Numbered from the stretch's first letter, positions 46,455 to 58,143 are shown. The stretch: DNA of 64,000 bases from Yponomeuta sedellus (GCA_934045075.1 OW203721.1:2354997-2418996), one strand, 5' to 3'. The notes: generated by a model from the sequence alone, not told the origin. A program made the numbers and translations.

Positions 46455-46722
46455 TGTAACGTTTTATAACTTTTATAATTAATAAATAAACTCTGGAACG
46501 ACTTCAGGTGTGATTTTATTTGAAGATTTATAGTAACTTTAAAACAGAAAACTGGATAAAAAACGAAGAAGCAGGTAAAAAGTCAGATCTGGTCAAAGGG
46601 TAAAGTAGTAGTAGTGAAAAATGAGTGAAATCGAAGAATGTGTGACGTACATAATTTAAATATTTGAAAATGATAGATGGAAAAAGAAATAAAAATGGTG
46701 TGAAGAGGTTTGCACCGTTACA
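46455..46722 (-). repeat. 5' LTR of element 2
   Basis: 268 bp, next to the primer-binding site. Confidence 0.92.
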
Positions 46723-47347
46723 ACCTATTGGTGAGATAGGGACGAATGCTGAAAATGTTTCAACGTGTGTGTGGCAAATGCAAACGGGTTCCGACTCAGC
46801 ATGTGCTGAGAGTTTAAGAGGAAAACTCTAGCGCTGGTATTCTGCCGGTACCCAGTGTGAGCGGCGTGCAGAGCTTAAAGAGGTGAGTAAATGATATGTC
46901 ATTTATATATATACATGTACACACATATATACACACATATATACATAAACATACAAAATAAGATATACGTATGTGAAAATATTATATGTATCATATCCAA
47001 ACAGATTTAGTAAAGCGAAAAATTAATCGAGCCTGTGCAAACTTCCCTCCTTTACAATGGCTAATGACTGAATCACACAGGGTCAGACTCTGATGGCAGT
47101 GCCGCCGCGGGGAACTGACTTCTTCCGCTTACATAGAGTTAGTGGAGGTCAGTAAACAAGTCAGTACTACGCGACACTGAAATCACTTAAATAATATAAG
47201 CCTTTATTTCTTGACGTTTGCTTACTATCTGAAATCACTTAGTAACTGAAATCACTTAGTAACGTGTAAATGACAAGTGGTCTGTATGAGGTCAGCACTG
47301 ACTTGGCATCGTACTGACGTCAGCGACCAACTCCGTGTGATACAGCC

Positions 47348-47630
47348 CTAATCGCTGCGGTGAGAGCGTCATTGCATTTCCGAGCCCTACCGTGCTTTGC
47401 AAGGCACGTTAATCTGTTGGTGCCGGCTGTCATGCGATGGCAGTGACTAAGCTATGTCAGAGGGCTTATGGGCGGCTTGATAACTTCTGAAAGTAAGACC
47501 CGCCACTGTTTTACAATTCTCCACCAAACTGGACTTGGCCCAGACTGGAGTATGGCCTAACCTTCCTGCGATGCAGGAAGAGACCCGTGCCCCAGCCGTG
47601 GGAAAATACAAAGGGTTGCCATCGATGCCA
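47348..47630 (+). repeat. Family C SINE-like repeat, copy 6
   Basis: Diverged plus-strand copy lacking the head. Confidence 0.8.
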
Positions 47631-47654
47631 TTTAAATTGCTCTTATGGTTATAT

Positions 47655-47850
47655 TCTTTTTAATGCACTAACCCGTGCTAAGGAAAATTGGCATGTAATA
47701 CAGAGAATATTGTAAAGAGGTTCGAAATTTCACTGATGCCGGTGAGTCACCCATTAGCTCAGTTGGAAAAAGCACTGGCACGGATAGCCAGAGGCCGCGG
47801 GTTCGAATCCCGGCATGGGTGGAATTTTTAGCCTCTAAATAGGTTTTTAC
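47655..47850 (+). repeat. tRNA-like SINE family A, with inverted tail at 5' end
   Basis: Begins with the tail in inverted order (aatgcactaacccgtgctaa), then the tRNA-like core (tggcacggatagccagaggc, gcgggttcgaatcccgg). Confidence 0.85.
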
Positions 47851-47944
47851 AAGTAACAAACATACACACTCACAAACTTTCGCCTTTGTAATATTAGCCT
47901 TTATTATATCGCTTCTTGAAAAGACTCACGCAGTCGCCCCAATA

Positions 47945-48475
47945 ATAGTTATGCTACCGAGAGGGTGATTCCTTCTGAAGCTTCTGGCCTTTGTATTTAC
48001 ATAATGAGATGATTTATACAGCGTCCAATGGCTTCTTCACTCACACTAGATAGGTAAAGGGGCCACTCGGATGCTGTAGTGCCTGGGACATGGTTTTTCA
48101 GATGGTGTACTCTTGCCCAGCACCTATACCATCCTGACAGCTTAGTCGGTGTAGCCCGCAGGAAAGACTAGTCAATACGCGGAGCCAACTAAGCCGTGGG
48201 TTTCCTCACGTTGTTTTCCTTCACGGTTAGCGTTTGGTATTGAAAGAAAGAAAAGAAAGAGAGGAAGACATTTATTGTACCAACGAGACACATCAAAGAA
48301 ACAAAAAAAAACTACGATTGCGACTACAAATTCGCAAATGTACGTAACTTTAAAATTAAACAAAGTCATTGGTCAAAGTCATGCCCGCACTGGGTTTCGA
48401 ACCTGGAGTTCTCGCTTGCGAGTGCATTGCTCTACCCACTGAGCTACCATGTACCACCTTCTGGAGCAGTTACGT
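47945..48475 (-). repeat. tRNA-headed SINE family D, long copy
   Basis: Minus-strand head near 48383-48453 has tggtagctcagtgggtagag (A box) and ccaggttcgaaaccc (B box). The body matches 905-1262. A purine-rich insert of about 72 bp (48244-48315) interrupts it between attg repeats. Confidence 0.78.
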
Positions 48476-48654
48476 AGTAAATGCATTCCTAAGACCCCGT
48501 TCTTCGTGTTCAGACATAAAAGATGCATTAAGGTGCAGCGGAGCGATGCGCTAACAATGCCCTATCGCCTTACATGAGCTTAAGTAGCGCTCCCGTGGTA
48601 ACTGCAAAGGACAAGGTCCACTTTGTGTCGCGTTTGAGCAAAGTCCTAAGCCGC

Positions 48655-48900
48655 AGAGATGTGGTAGCGGAGCGGTAGAACGCCCGGCTTCTCAATCGGG
48701 AGGTCCTGGGTTCGAACCCCGGCATGTACCAATGACTTTGTTTTCGAAGTTATGTACATTCGTGAAATTATAGTAGCAATACCCCTCGTTAATTGTGAAG
48801 GAAAATATCGTAAGGAAACCCTAGTGTCTGAAGTGTTAACGTACCTCAGCGCTTGCTACGTACAAATAGTCCAACTATGAGGCTAATGCTGAGTTGCACG
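48655..48900 (+). repeat. tRNA-like SINE family B, best-preserved copy
   Basis: gtggtagcggagcggtagaa (A box), gcttctcaatcgggaggtcc, tgggttcgaaccccggc (B box), then the family body to tactgc-like end near caactatgaggctaatgc. Confidence 0.82.
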
Positions 48901-49371
48901 AAAACGCCGCTAAGTTTCCATTACCTAATTGGGAACTAATCTTAAGATTAAGTAATCTCTTGATGAAATAAAAAGCGGTTGCTCGAAATGTTTTTCCTTC
49001 TTTTTATGCGATGATTAAGTGTTCCCCAATATAAAAATAAATACAATGTCCGTAAATCTCAGGTCTATCTAACTTGTATCAATTATGAGTTTTAAAACGG
49101 ATTTAAGGCATTTTAACTAAAATTGATCATTTCTGCAAATTAAAACCGGATAATAATCGATAATTTTGTATCCGTAGCAATTTCATCGAGAACGACTAGA
49201 ATTAATCGAATATAATGACGTCACAGGTCAGTAAATATCGAACCGAGCGAATCGAGAACCCGGGAGTTGCCTTGACATCTGTTTGTTAGCCGACCAGTGA
49301 CGTCACTGATTCCTGTGCGTCGCCATATTGCTCAAAAGCGTTCAAAATGGCGGATTATTTTAAAAATGAAT

Positions 49372-49535
49372 TTTAGATAGATAGATAGAGAACACTTTAT
49401 TGTAAAACCAGAAAAATATTACAACCATGATTCTTAAATCTAAGTAATGTTATACAATTGGCGGTCTTATCGCTAAGAGCGATCTCTTCCAGTCAACCTT
49501 TGGATTGAGTGGATTGCATGAAGAATATAGTCGGG
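49372..49535 (-). mobile_element. LINE 3' end (jockey/CR1-like)
   Basis: Minus strand reads ggaagagatcgctcttagcg then ataagaccgccaattg and ends caataaagtgttctct plus (ATCT)n. Shares the end motif with 59140-59282. Confidence 0.7.
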
Positions 49536-49939
49536 ACGTGTTGCATGTACATAAGTAAATGAATCGAAAATATATTTTTAATGGTTTTCAACAAAAATAC
49601 ACGAATGTCTTAAAAACTCTCACTTTTTAAGCACTTACTACGCACCAACGAAAAATCTGAGTTGCTTTTCAGAAACTTGTCAAACGCTTATTTCATTGCC
49701 CTTGCATGTGTGGGTCCACGCACACCGGTTTGCACTACCGGGTAACAGGCGTGAGTTTATTTCTCTCTTAGATGTATGAGGAGTTATTTTCCGGTCGCGG
49801 CGACGACGTGGACTACCGAAGCGTCCACTAATGTCAACACAAAGCTTCGCAGTTATGTTTTGAAAATAATACCGTTACAAGCGTGGGAAGGGAATCCTGA
49901 GCCTAGAGTCTAACACTAGGATTTCGAAATTAAATAAAG

Positions 49940-50105
49940 AGGTTTGAATTATCAAAGTAGCGCAGAAACTGCGGCTTAATGAACGTTACAATTCAAACAA
50001 GGTGTTAATTTCAAAATCTACATCAATTTCGGAGAAAGAATTGATAAAAAACTCCTAACTTAGTCTTTTCAAAGTCCTTAATTAACCGAGTTTACATAAT
50101 TATTG
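49940..50105 (-). repeat. Dispersed repeat E, copy 2
   Basis: Reverse copy of 23690-23830. Confidence 0.7.
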
Positions 50106-50350
50106 TAAAACATAGAACTCATGCATTGTACTGGCTTTAATTCCAGACATCATTGTCATCTAAATAATTCCTTATGTTATAGTAGCTGTGAAGGTGGCAG
50201 GCCTTTTTGATTATAATAAAATGCGAGAATTTCCTACTTTGGCTTTAATTAGCAAATAAAATATAATAAGTAAATCGAATTCAATTGGGAGTCTTTACAA
50301 AAACCAGTTCTTTTCTCAAAAGTCTGTCTCGTTGACACTTTATTTTTGAT

Positions 50351-50569
50351 TTAGCAGCATTTCCAGCAACCAAAGTAGTTCCCGTTCATGCAAGCCTTAA
50401 CAGTAGCCCTTTTGGCACAAAGTGTACACATTTTTTGAACCGTTTCAGCGTTTCCGCACTTAGTACTTAACGTAATTGATTGTTTGTTTGTAGTAAGCGG
50501 TGAGGTATGTTTTCTTCTTCTTTCGTGTAGAAAGCGTCGAGTCTTTAGATTTAGACACCTAGTCCCCAA
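50351..50569 (-). pseudogene. Small Cys-rich open frame, unassigned
   Basis: 72 codons with a C-terminal cysteine cluster: K-C-G-N-A-E-T-V-Q-K-M-C-T-L-C, then K-A-C-M-N-G-N-Y-F-G-C-W-K-C-C. The spacing suggests a metal-binding end as in transposase or gag fragments, but it does not fit the piggyBac pattern I know. No splice or promoter evidence. May be a transposon relic or chance. Confidence 0.3.
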
Positions 50570-50952
50570 AACAGTGCTACTGCAATTGCGCTTGCGATGG
50601 GAGATAACCTCAATGAGATCCCGCAGGATCCCGTACTGTAAAACTTCCGTGACTTTGGATCTCTTTTTTCGCTTTAAAAATTAATTAGAGCAGCCCATAT
50701 CGAAATATCTAGCCGAAACTCTCTAAATGAACTGCCTATTTTCTCTAAAAGCAATATAAAAAGAGATTTTTTTTCGGGGCAATGCCCATATCTTATGTGG
50801 AAGCCATTATTGCCAAAATAGTGCTACAATATAAGCTACACGAAATCTTAATCCTGCGCAGACGAAGTCGCGGGCACCAGCAAAAGTGAAAATTACTTTG
50901 CTAAATTCCGCCAAAAATCCCACAAGCACCATTCGGTTAGTTAATGCACCGC

Positions 50953-50963
50953 CCCCCCCCCCC
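50953..50963 (+). repeat. C homopolymer
   Basis: Run of about 11 C, a likely place for sequencing-length error. Confidence 0.9.
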
Positions 50964-51086
50964 TTCTACTTTTTCAGTGACCTTGTGATTTTGGTCAAAT
51001 GGTGGTGGAATTGGAATGGTGGAATTTAGCAAAGTAATATTCACTTTTTATGGATTTCCGCAAAGCAACGCCTGATTCCATAGAAT

Positions 51087-51140
51087 AGTCTATAATAATC
51101 AATACGTATAGTTGATTATACGTATTGATTATTATAGACT
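51087..51140. repeat. Perfect palindrome, 24-bp arms, 6-nt loop
   Basis: agtctataataatcaatacg then tata; loop gttgat; exact reverse complement to 51140. Confidence 0.97.
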
Positions 51141-51438
51141 AGCAAAGTAGAGCTAGTCTGAAAAACAATTAGGTTACTATTTTGGCTGCGACATTGGGTG
51201 TCTCGCAACTCTGGTCGGCAATTATTTTTAGACGGTAGGACGGGGCCAGTCAATTCGCAATGATGCAAGGTCGTCGCCCACAAATCATGGGACACTGCGG
51301 TTGAACCCGGATTCGCAACGCCAAACCCATCGTACATTCGATGCTGAGATTTGAAACTTTGGAGATTTGAAACAGTTCATTCAAAATTTTTCCCCGAGAA
51401 AAGTTTTTCGACCATACCACCATTTTGAAGGCATATGG

Positions 51439-51502
51439 TGTAACGGTGCCAACCTTGCCTGCTTACCTGCTTATTCTGTTTTTATCAAGTTTTCTGTTTA
51501 CA
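51439..51502 (+). repeat. Solo-LTR-like fragment related to LTR element 2
   Basis: tgtaacggtgccaacc followed by ttacctgcttattctgtttt and tcaagttttctgttta parallels the minus-strand LTR of element 2 (tgtaacggtgcaaacc, tacctgcttatcc, ccagttttctgttt). Diverged and truncated. Confidence 0.6.
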
Positions 51503-51845
51503 TTATAAATAAAATAAATAGAACACATTTTAAATAAAGCAACCCCGTTCGCTCCTTTAATGGTTAAATTAAAAAAAACGGCGAAATACGTGTTCAATCA
51601 ATTGTGTTGAAGAGTATTAATTTTAAGTTTCAAGAAAATTAGACAACATTCTTTATACCTCCCATACGAACTTTGGCATCCCTCCGCCCCCTTAGGGGTT
51701 GAATTTCCAAAAATCCAGTCTTATACTTTGCCTACATTATATATAGACCTTCTGCGCAAAACTTCAGCTTCCTAGGTTCAACAGCTTGGGCTGGGCGTTG
51801 ATGAGTGAGTCAGTCAGTCAGGACTTTCAATTTTATATATATAGA
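51503..51845 (+). repeat. Dispersed repeat F, uninterrupted copy
   Basis: Reference copy for the interrupted one at 23395-24538. Confidence 0.75.
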
Positions 51846-52194
51846 TAGAAGATAAAACGCTTTACAACACCACAATGGGAAGGATTTTGCCGCATCTTGT
51901 ATCAGATTTACCATACTGAGCATATACGAGTTCAGTGCTGAAACTGACCTGAATAGTCCTGACGCACGGACGCGAAACATAGTTCGCAGAGGGCCTCAGA
52001 AAAAGCCCTACTTCAGGGCACGTGCCCTCTCCCAGAGAAAGAGAGAGAGTAGAGAGAGAGAGGAGAAAGAGAGATTGAGTAGGTATAAGCTTACTATTGT
52101 TAACAATGTCATTTTTTTTGTCGTAGCATTATAAATGACGAGGCTTTCTGTGAATGTATGGATTTTGTAATGCGTTTTTTTGCTTGGCAAAATA

Positions 52195-52732
52195 AATCCT
52201 ACTAATCTCATAAATGCGAAAGTTTGTAAGTATGGATGGATGTTTGTTACTCTTTTACGTAAAAACTACCGAATGAATTTTATTGAAACTTTACAATAAT
52301 ATAGCTTACACATCAGGATATACATAGGTTACAATACATATTGTGTGAATTGTCCAAAATATGACGATAAGTGTCAAGTAAGTTAGAAAAAATCTACCAT
52401 CTGCGAGCTATTCTGACGCGCGCTGCCAAAACAGCTAGAGTTAGACATATGTAATGTATGATGGAAATGTTTTAAAAAATCGTTAAATAGGATAGTTTAT
52501 AGGAGCGTACTGTAGCAGATACCTATAGGCGTGTGATTAGGGTTCCGCAGTGCTCAGTTACCGTATTTGTTATGTTGGCAATATTGTTACGTCATCATAG
52601 TGCGACTGTAACATCTCAATATTTTTAGGGTATTATATTTTTCAAATGCGACTTTGTTCTTTTCTACGCAACGCTGATAAAAGCTATTCGAAATACTAAT
52701 CATGCACAGACGAAGTCGCGGGCACCAGCTAG
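52195..52732 (+). mobile_element. Helitron-like non-autonomous element, family 1
   Basis: Starts TCCTACTAATCTCATAAATG, with gcgaaagtttgtaagtatgg and taaaaactaccgaatgaatt, and ends gacgaagtcgcgggcaccag then ctag|t. This is a widespread lepidopteran arrangement: no TIR, no target duplication. A relic of its 3' end lies near 50850-50885. Confidence 0.7.
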
Positions 52733-52957
52733 TATAAATAATGCAGCTGTTCCTGAATTGGAGGCTGCCGCGAACCACCGTTATAAGTTTGAATCAAAAA
52801 GATAGATAAGATAGAAGTATTAGTATAAGTTTCAGTCAAAAAGGTTAAAATAAAAAAAAATGGTTATTCCAATTCACTTATTAGTTTGGAAAATTAGTTT
52901 GTTTTTTTTTAATTAATACTTTGTTTGACAGCGTATAAATTACAAATGAATATAAAC

Positions 52958-53215
52958 TAACACAATGGTAAACTTTCGCGACTTGAACTCATTATTACAA
53001 TATTTTCGGGGCTTAATCTCGCAGTAATTTATTGCTGATAAGGTTTCAAACTAGTCAGACTAGACTAGTCTGAAACCTTATCAGCCGAAGATGCGAACGA
53101 GCACCAGTCATCAGTCTTCTCGTGACCACGATGACTGTAACGTCGTCGAAACATCTAGGTAAAATAGCAATAAATTACTACGCGATTAAGCCCCGAAAAT
53201 ATTCTAATAATGAAT
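52958..53215. repeat. Foldback repeat, GAAACGT class, copy 2
   Basis: Outer arms: aatattttcggggcttaatc ... gattaagccccgaaaatatt. An inner palindrome lies at 53034-53085, and the side motif gtaacgtcgtcgaaacatct follows it. Confidence 0.8.
53034..53085. repeat. Near-perfect palindrome, 23-bp arms, 6-nt loop
   Basis: gctgataaggtttcaaacta then gtc; loop agacta; one mismatch in the arms. Confidence 0.95.
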
Positions 53216-53261
53216 ATAAACTAATACTAAAATAAGCATTAAATTAGTATAAATAGCGTAC

Positions 53262-53600
53262 AGCGGTGGGCTAGGCGAACCGAGTAGGTAATTGGAATCA
53301 ATCACTTGGTTAAGCAACAACAGGCACGGTCAGGTACAGAATGGGTGAGCGTCCCGTGACTACCGCTAATGGCATTTTTCCGAGCGCTTCCGTGCTTCGC
53401 AAGGCACGCTAAGCCGTTGGTGCCGGCTGTCATATAATGGCAGTCGCTAAGCCATGTCAGAGGCCTTATGGGCGGCTTGATAATTTCTGACAGTAAGGCC
53501 CGCCACTGTCTTACAATCCTCCAATAACCCGGACTTGGCCCCCGTGGTGGAGTAGAGCTCCTTGCCCCAGCAGTGAGGACATACAGAGGGTTGATAACGA
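53262..53600 (+). repeat. Family C SINE-like repeat, copy 7
   Basis: Nearly full-length plus-strand copy. Confidence 0.85.
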
Positions 53601-53639
53601 AATAGCATACATATCGCATTAGGCTAAGCCTGTAATGGA

Positions 53640-53685
53640 ATTTTGTGGATGAGGCCCTATGCTCCCCTAGGAGTTAAAGGACCGA
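53640..53685 (+). mobile_element. LINE 3' relic
   Basis: V-D-E-A-L-C-S-P-R-S then stop, the same end as the minus-strand LINE at 58320-58500. Confidence 0.5.
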
Positions 53686-53997
53686 GGAAGACAAAGTGAT
53701 TTTTTCACACCATGTATAATCGACTCACTAGGAAGCTTCTAGCTTCCGCTGCTACAGCGATAACAAATCGCTTTGATGCTATTTCGGAGGTGGGTTGGTG
53801 ACCTAATAACCATCTGAATGTTGCTCAGCGCTATCCGGCAGCTGGGTTGTTATAACTAAATGCCAGAATTCATAGCATTTTTGTAATTCAATGAAGAATC
53901 GAGCGCGTCATTGTGTGTTCAAAACCCTCAAGACTTAAGCCTTAATTTTTTAGTGTGGTCTTCAACTAAGCGGTTGACAACGGGAAACGTTATTATA

Positions 53998-54270
53998 TTC
54001 TTTTTAATGCACTAACCCGTGTCAAGGACAATTTTAAAAACCTATTTAAAGGCTAAAAAATCCACCTATGCCGGCACTCGAACCCGCGACTTCTGGCTAA
54101 CCGTGCCAGCGCTCTCCCAACTGAGCTAACTGGGCGACTTAACGGCATCAGTGAAATTTCGAACCTCTTTACAATACTCTCTGTATTACGTACAGGCAGC
54201 AACATCTGGCTGAAGTAATTTGCATCACTTGCAGCCCCATGTAGGTACAGCGATATCATTCCGATGTAAA
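53998..54270 (-). repeat. tRNA-like SINE family A, reverse copy
   Basis: Complete order in reverse: tail, body, tRNA-like core (gtgccagcgctctcccaact), upstream leader with cattccgatgtaaaaccta as in 40040. Confidence 0.85.
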
Positions 54271-54417
54271 ACCTAAGAACTCGAGGCATTTCATTCCATT
54301 CCATAATCCTTCACATAAACCAAATGGATGATTTCTAAGAGTGATCGTTGCAAAGACGAACCGTTTTATAAGACCGTTTTGTGTTCCGCGACGATGGGAC
54401 CGTTTTACGTTTCATTC

Positions 54418-54453
54418 TAAAGCAGTGCCAGCGACTCTAAAGCAGTGCCAGCG
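54418..54453 (+). repeat. 18-bp tandem duplication
   Basis: tctaaagcagtgccagcg twice in direct succession. Confidence 0.9.
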
Positions 54454-55317
54454 TTTATTCGTCGCGAGACCAGTCCTTAGATTGTTTGACGCGGATATGT
54501 CCTTTAGTGCTATATTAATAGAGCCTGGAACTTAATGAGATCATTGCGAAGTCGTCGTCGGCTCCTTGCTCGTTCCGTTCGTTTTGGTCTGTGATACAAT
54601 AAAGTAATCTTTATGTCTATGAGTATACAGTCGAATATCGTGTAAAACAACTTATTATTTCCGATGTTTCGTGATTTCGTCTCGTTCGCACTCGTTTGAC
54701 CGTCCTCTGCGCCTTGCTCGTTCGCATACAATGAAACCAGTTGCGAACGAGGACCGTTTCGAGGACCTGTTTTCGTTCCAGAAAAAACGGTTGCGTTTCG
54801 CCGTCGAAAAATCGGACAACGACCCACTCCTAATGATTTCCGAGAACTTTTTCAAAATCTGACAGCCGGCCAAAGCCATCAAAACTCCCTGCGTCGATTT
54901 ACGCCACATTTCAATTCTACAGATAAAGGAAAACGACGCATCTCAGCGGTACCACACACACATACGCATCTAGAGCAGTGCATACACATTACAGAGTGAT
55001 ATGATTTTTTTTATTCAGCCTTTAAACGTTCTACTGCAGGGCACAGGCCTTCTCTCAGAGAGAGAGGGAGAGAGTGATGGGCTTAATTACCACGCGTGCC
55101 CACCGCCGATGGGCAATCTCAAGCGCGGAGGTATTCGAACTTCGGAGACTCAGGTTTCCTTAAGTAGTTTTCCTTTACCTTTAGCGAGCTAGGTACTATA
55201 ATTTTACAAAAGTAGATAGATAACCTTGAAAGAAAAGTCATTGGTAAAGGATTATTTAGATAGGTAATAAAGTTTTTCGGATTAAAATCCAGTTCAATGT
55301 ATAGGTTTTATAATAAT

Positions 55318-55480
55318 AATGAAACTCTGTTAATTAAGGACTAAAGGAGTGAAGAAAAATAATAAATTTGGAGTTAATCCAATTTTTTCCGAAATGATCT
55401 AGATTTTTAAATGCACACGTACCTTGTTTAACTTGTAAAGTTCATTAAATCGCAGTTTTTGTGCTACTTTCAAAAGCTTC
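55318..55480 (+). repeat. Dispersed repeat E, copy 3
   Basis: Plus-strand copy of 23690-23830. Confidence 0.7.
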
Positions 55481-55573
55481 TATTTGAGTTTTTGATTTGG
55501 CCTCTTCCGCTTCAACTACATTCACTATTTCTTGAATACACGCATGCCAGTTGCGAATAAGCAAGAAGTATAT

Positions 55574-55795
55574 ACGACGACCTCTTTGGCGCAGCGGTAG
55601 CGCATCTGCCTACCACGCAAGAGTCAAGAGTCCCGGGTTCGATCCCCGGCTGGGGATAAAAAATCCCATGCCTTGGATGTTTACATGTTTGTGATGTCAT
55701 TGTTCCTGCTTCTTACGACACAAGGTATCCTAGGGTAGGGCCAGAAGCAATGTATGTGCCTGTATGTAAATGATATTATTATTATTATGTTATGT
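55574..55795 (+). repeat. tRNA-like SINE family G
   Basis: Head cctctttggcgcagcggtag, cgcatctgcctaccacgcaa and cccgggttcgatccccggct, a near-complete tRNA-like fold. Body with gccttggatgtttacatgtt and tagggccagaagcaatgtat; tail (ATT)n. Reverse copy at 60765-60985. Confidence 0.85.
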
Positions 55796-55800
55796 TATAT

Positions 55801-55979
55801 CTATAATATAAAAATGAATCGTTGAATGTGTTGGTAAGCGCAAATCTTGAGAGCAGTTGAACCGATTTCGGTAATTCTTTATTTAGAATATTCCTTGCAG
55901 TACGAGGATGGTTCTTACGAAAAATAAAAAAAAATAAAGAATCAACTGTTAGGCGGTACGAAGTTCGCTGGGTCAGCTA
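55801..55979 (+). mobile_element. Helitron-like element, family 2, full copy
   Basis: 179 bp. Starts TCTATAATATAAAAATGAAT and ends gttcgctgggtcagctag|t, inserted between A and T. Other copies: 12091-12282, 33290-33457, 61606-61761. Confidence 0.62.
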
Positions 55980-56109
55980 GTTATAAATAAATTTAGGCTA
56001 GCCAGTAGCATCCAATAGGTAAGAATTTAGGTTATAATGTTTATAATCTTAAATTAGCCGGGCCCTAGCAGAGTTATTGTTTGTTTCCATTTACCTAAAC
56101 GAATTTAGG

Positions 56110-56405
56110 ACCCAGACAGGCGCGGTCAGGTCCAGTGACAACCTCAAGTGGCATTTTTTCCGAGCGCTTCCGTGCTTCGCAGGGCACGTTAAGCCGTTGG
56201 TGCCGGCTGGCATTAATGGCAGTCATTAAGCCATGTCAAAGGCATCATGGACGGCTTGATAACTTCTGACAGTAAGGCCCGCCACTGTCTTACAATTCTC
56301 CACCAACCCGGTCTTGGCCCCCGTGGTGGAGTATGGCCTAACCTAACTGCGATGCAGGAAGAGACCCGTGCCCCAGCAGTGTGGACATACAAGGGTTGAT
56401 ATCGA
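56110..56405 (+). repeat. Family C SINE-like repeat, copy 8
   Basis: Plus-strand copy with truncated head. Confidence 0.82.
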
Positions 56406-56559
56406 AACTAATTTAAAACCTCATGTACAATAAGAAAGCTAATAAACGTCTATCCTGTTCTATTCTATTTTTTCATTTGTCGGGCGGCATGTCAAGTGGA
56501 AAACCCGGGTCTCGGCTCACACCTTCGGGATACGCGCGAGTTTACGTAATATAATGCCA

Positions 56560-56640
56560 TTAAGAAAGATAGGAAAGAAAGAAAGACGTTTATTGGAACA
56601 AATTAAAATATCACAGGAAAGAAATACCACTCATAGGTAC
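56560..56640 (-). repeat. LINE-type (CTTT)n tail
   Basis: Purine-rich gaaagaaagaaagacgtttattgg, in 20-base steps gaaagaaagaaagacgttta and so on. The same end occurs as the insert at 48244-48315. Confidence 0.5.
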
Positions 56641-57184
56641 ATACTTAGAAAACAAGAACAATTCACATAAATAGGTACATGATAGAGGGCAAACTCAGAG
56701 CGTTCATCATGTGGTGTGTCAAAGTTGTAACAAAGGGCATCTGTGTCAGCGTTGTGCAGAAAGTGTGGGCCCATTAGGCGTCTGACCAGTGGAACCAGCA
56801 TGAATACTGAGCTCCCATCGTTCTGATGCATCTTACAGTGATGTAACTGCTCGAAGCAACGTTTTATGACCCGTCTGGTATTTCGGGACTAGGTTAATCT
56901 GCCAAAGCGGTAGTCCTATAGCCTGCAGTCCGGACGTGGATGTTTGATATTATTACTAACAAACAACCTCTTGTAATCTGTTTAGTAAGAACTCAATTTG
57001 TTGAATTTGAACCACACTGTACAGTTTGATTAGGAAACGTCGTGAACTAGCGAAGCGATGGGCGTTAAACCAGCGAATTACCTATATAGTCAAATCAACC
57101 GTTGACGTGTAATCAACGCTTCGTTCAGATCAACTCATCAACTCCCTCAGCACAACACCGAGTCAGCTGCCTTTTGTGGCAATT

Positions 57185-58000
57185 AAAGGCCTGCACAGAC
57201 GAGGGACCTTTGTCCCTTGGGGACAAAAGTCTCTGAATCGTATAAAAGTCCTCCGAGTACTTGTCGCGGACTCAACACCTACGGAGTACTGTCATTTGTT
57301 GCCCGGAAATTGAGTGAAGTGTACGCTGGGGAAGTAAATATTCTGAGATTAAATTGTGTTGTAATTTACATGAAGTTGAAAAAGAAAAGGCATTTTAAAA
57401 GAAAACACCGTGCTTTTGTCCACTCTGGTCTCTTGATGTCCTCGTTAGCTTGAGAGACTTTTTGTACGGGGTACTTTTAGTCCTTCGTGTGCGTTATTCG
57501 ATACAATTTATAAGAGATCTATACTATGTAATAATATTTATATTTAAAGTGAACCCTACCTAATTACTTTCAGTATGAATAAATAGTTTCTAAGTTTTTT
57601 CCATATACTGTGCAGGAATAACCAGTTGATCATAAGAACCAGTATCAACTGAACCTGCTTTACAAACGCGATCTGTACTTTTAAGTGTCATTGTATTTTA
57701 GTCTATTGGGAAGAGCAACTACTCTGCCGTAACACAGTTTTTACTAGTACGGAGGGTAGGAACTCATCTCCTGCTGTTACTTTTTACTTACTCAAATTTA
57801 TAAACTACCATCATCAATGACACCAGACCAACCAATTGTTAATGTTTAATTTCTTATCCTTTTTGCATGTTAGTTATTAAGCACTTTGCAGTGTACTTGT
57901 TAACAGCTCTAGGACCTGTTGTTTGGAAATAAATATTATCATTATCATTTAGTAAATATTAATATTGTCATAAGATAGTCCCTCGTCTGCGCAGGCCTTT
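57185..58000. mobile_element. 816-bp DNA transposon relic with 23-bp TIRs
   Basis: Left end aaaggcctgcacagacgagg then gac (57185-57207); right end is its reverse complement with one mismatch (57978-58000). A 78-codon plus frame inside (57217-57453) ends with basic K-R-K-H-R-A-F-V-H, reminiscent of the N-terminus of Harbinger transposases (R-R-x-R-x-F-W-V-H). The target duplication is not clear. Confidence 0.7.
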
Positions 58001-58085
58001 AGACACACCACAGGCTAAGCCTATGTCTTTCCTTTCTTTTGTTTCTTTTATTTCTGTTGTGCTCATATTATGTTAATTTATCTGG

Positions 58086-58143
58086 TTCAACTAGTTGATC
58101 AGATGATGACAACGGTTTGTCATCATCTGATCAACTAGTTGAA
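58086..58143. repeat. Perfect palindrome, 27-bp arms, 4-nt loop
   Basis: ttcaactagttgatcagatg then atgacaa; loop cggt; exact reverse complement. Confidence 0.97.

Larger units (their letters stand above)
44217..46722 (-). mobile_element. Non-autonomous LTR retrotransposon 2
   Basis: Two 268-bp LTRs (44217-44484 and 46455-46722) with TGTAACG...GTTACA ends and about two differences, which suggests a recent insertion. Target duplication acct at 44213-44216 and 46723-46726. On the minus strand the primer-binding site TGGCGCCCAAC (46443-46453) directly follows the 5' LTR. The 1.97-kb interior has no gag-pol reading frame. The polypurine tract at the other end is poor. Like element 1, it is in host-gene sense orientation. 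Confidence 0.93.

Noticed and set aside
48383..48453. tRNA gene on the minus strand
   Set aside because: Part of a SINE family D copy; the anticodon arm does not form properly.
54341..54909. Overlapping open frames on both strands
   Set aside because: Basic, low-similarity frames crossing an 18-bp tandem duplication; no splice, start context or domain.
55574..55650. Genuine tRNA gene on the plus strand
   Set aside because: Same head occurs at 60900-60985 with the same 140-bp body; it is a SINE head.
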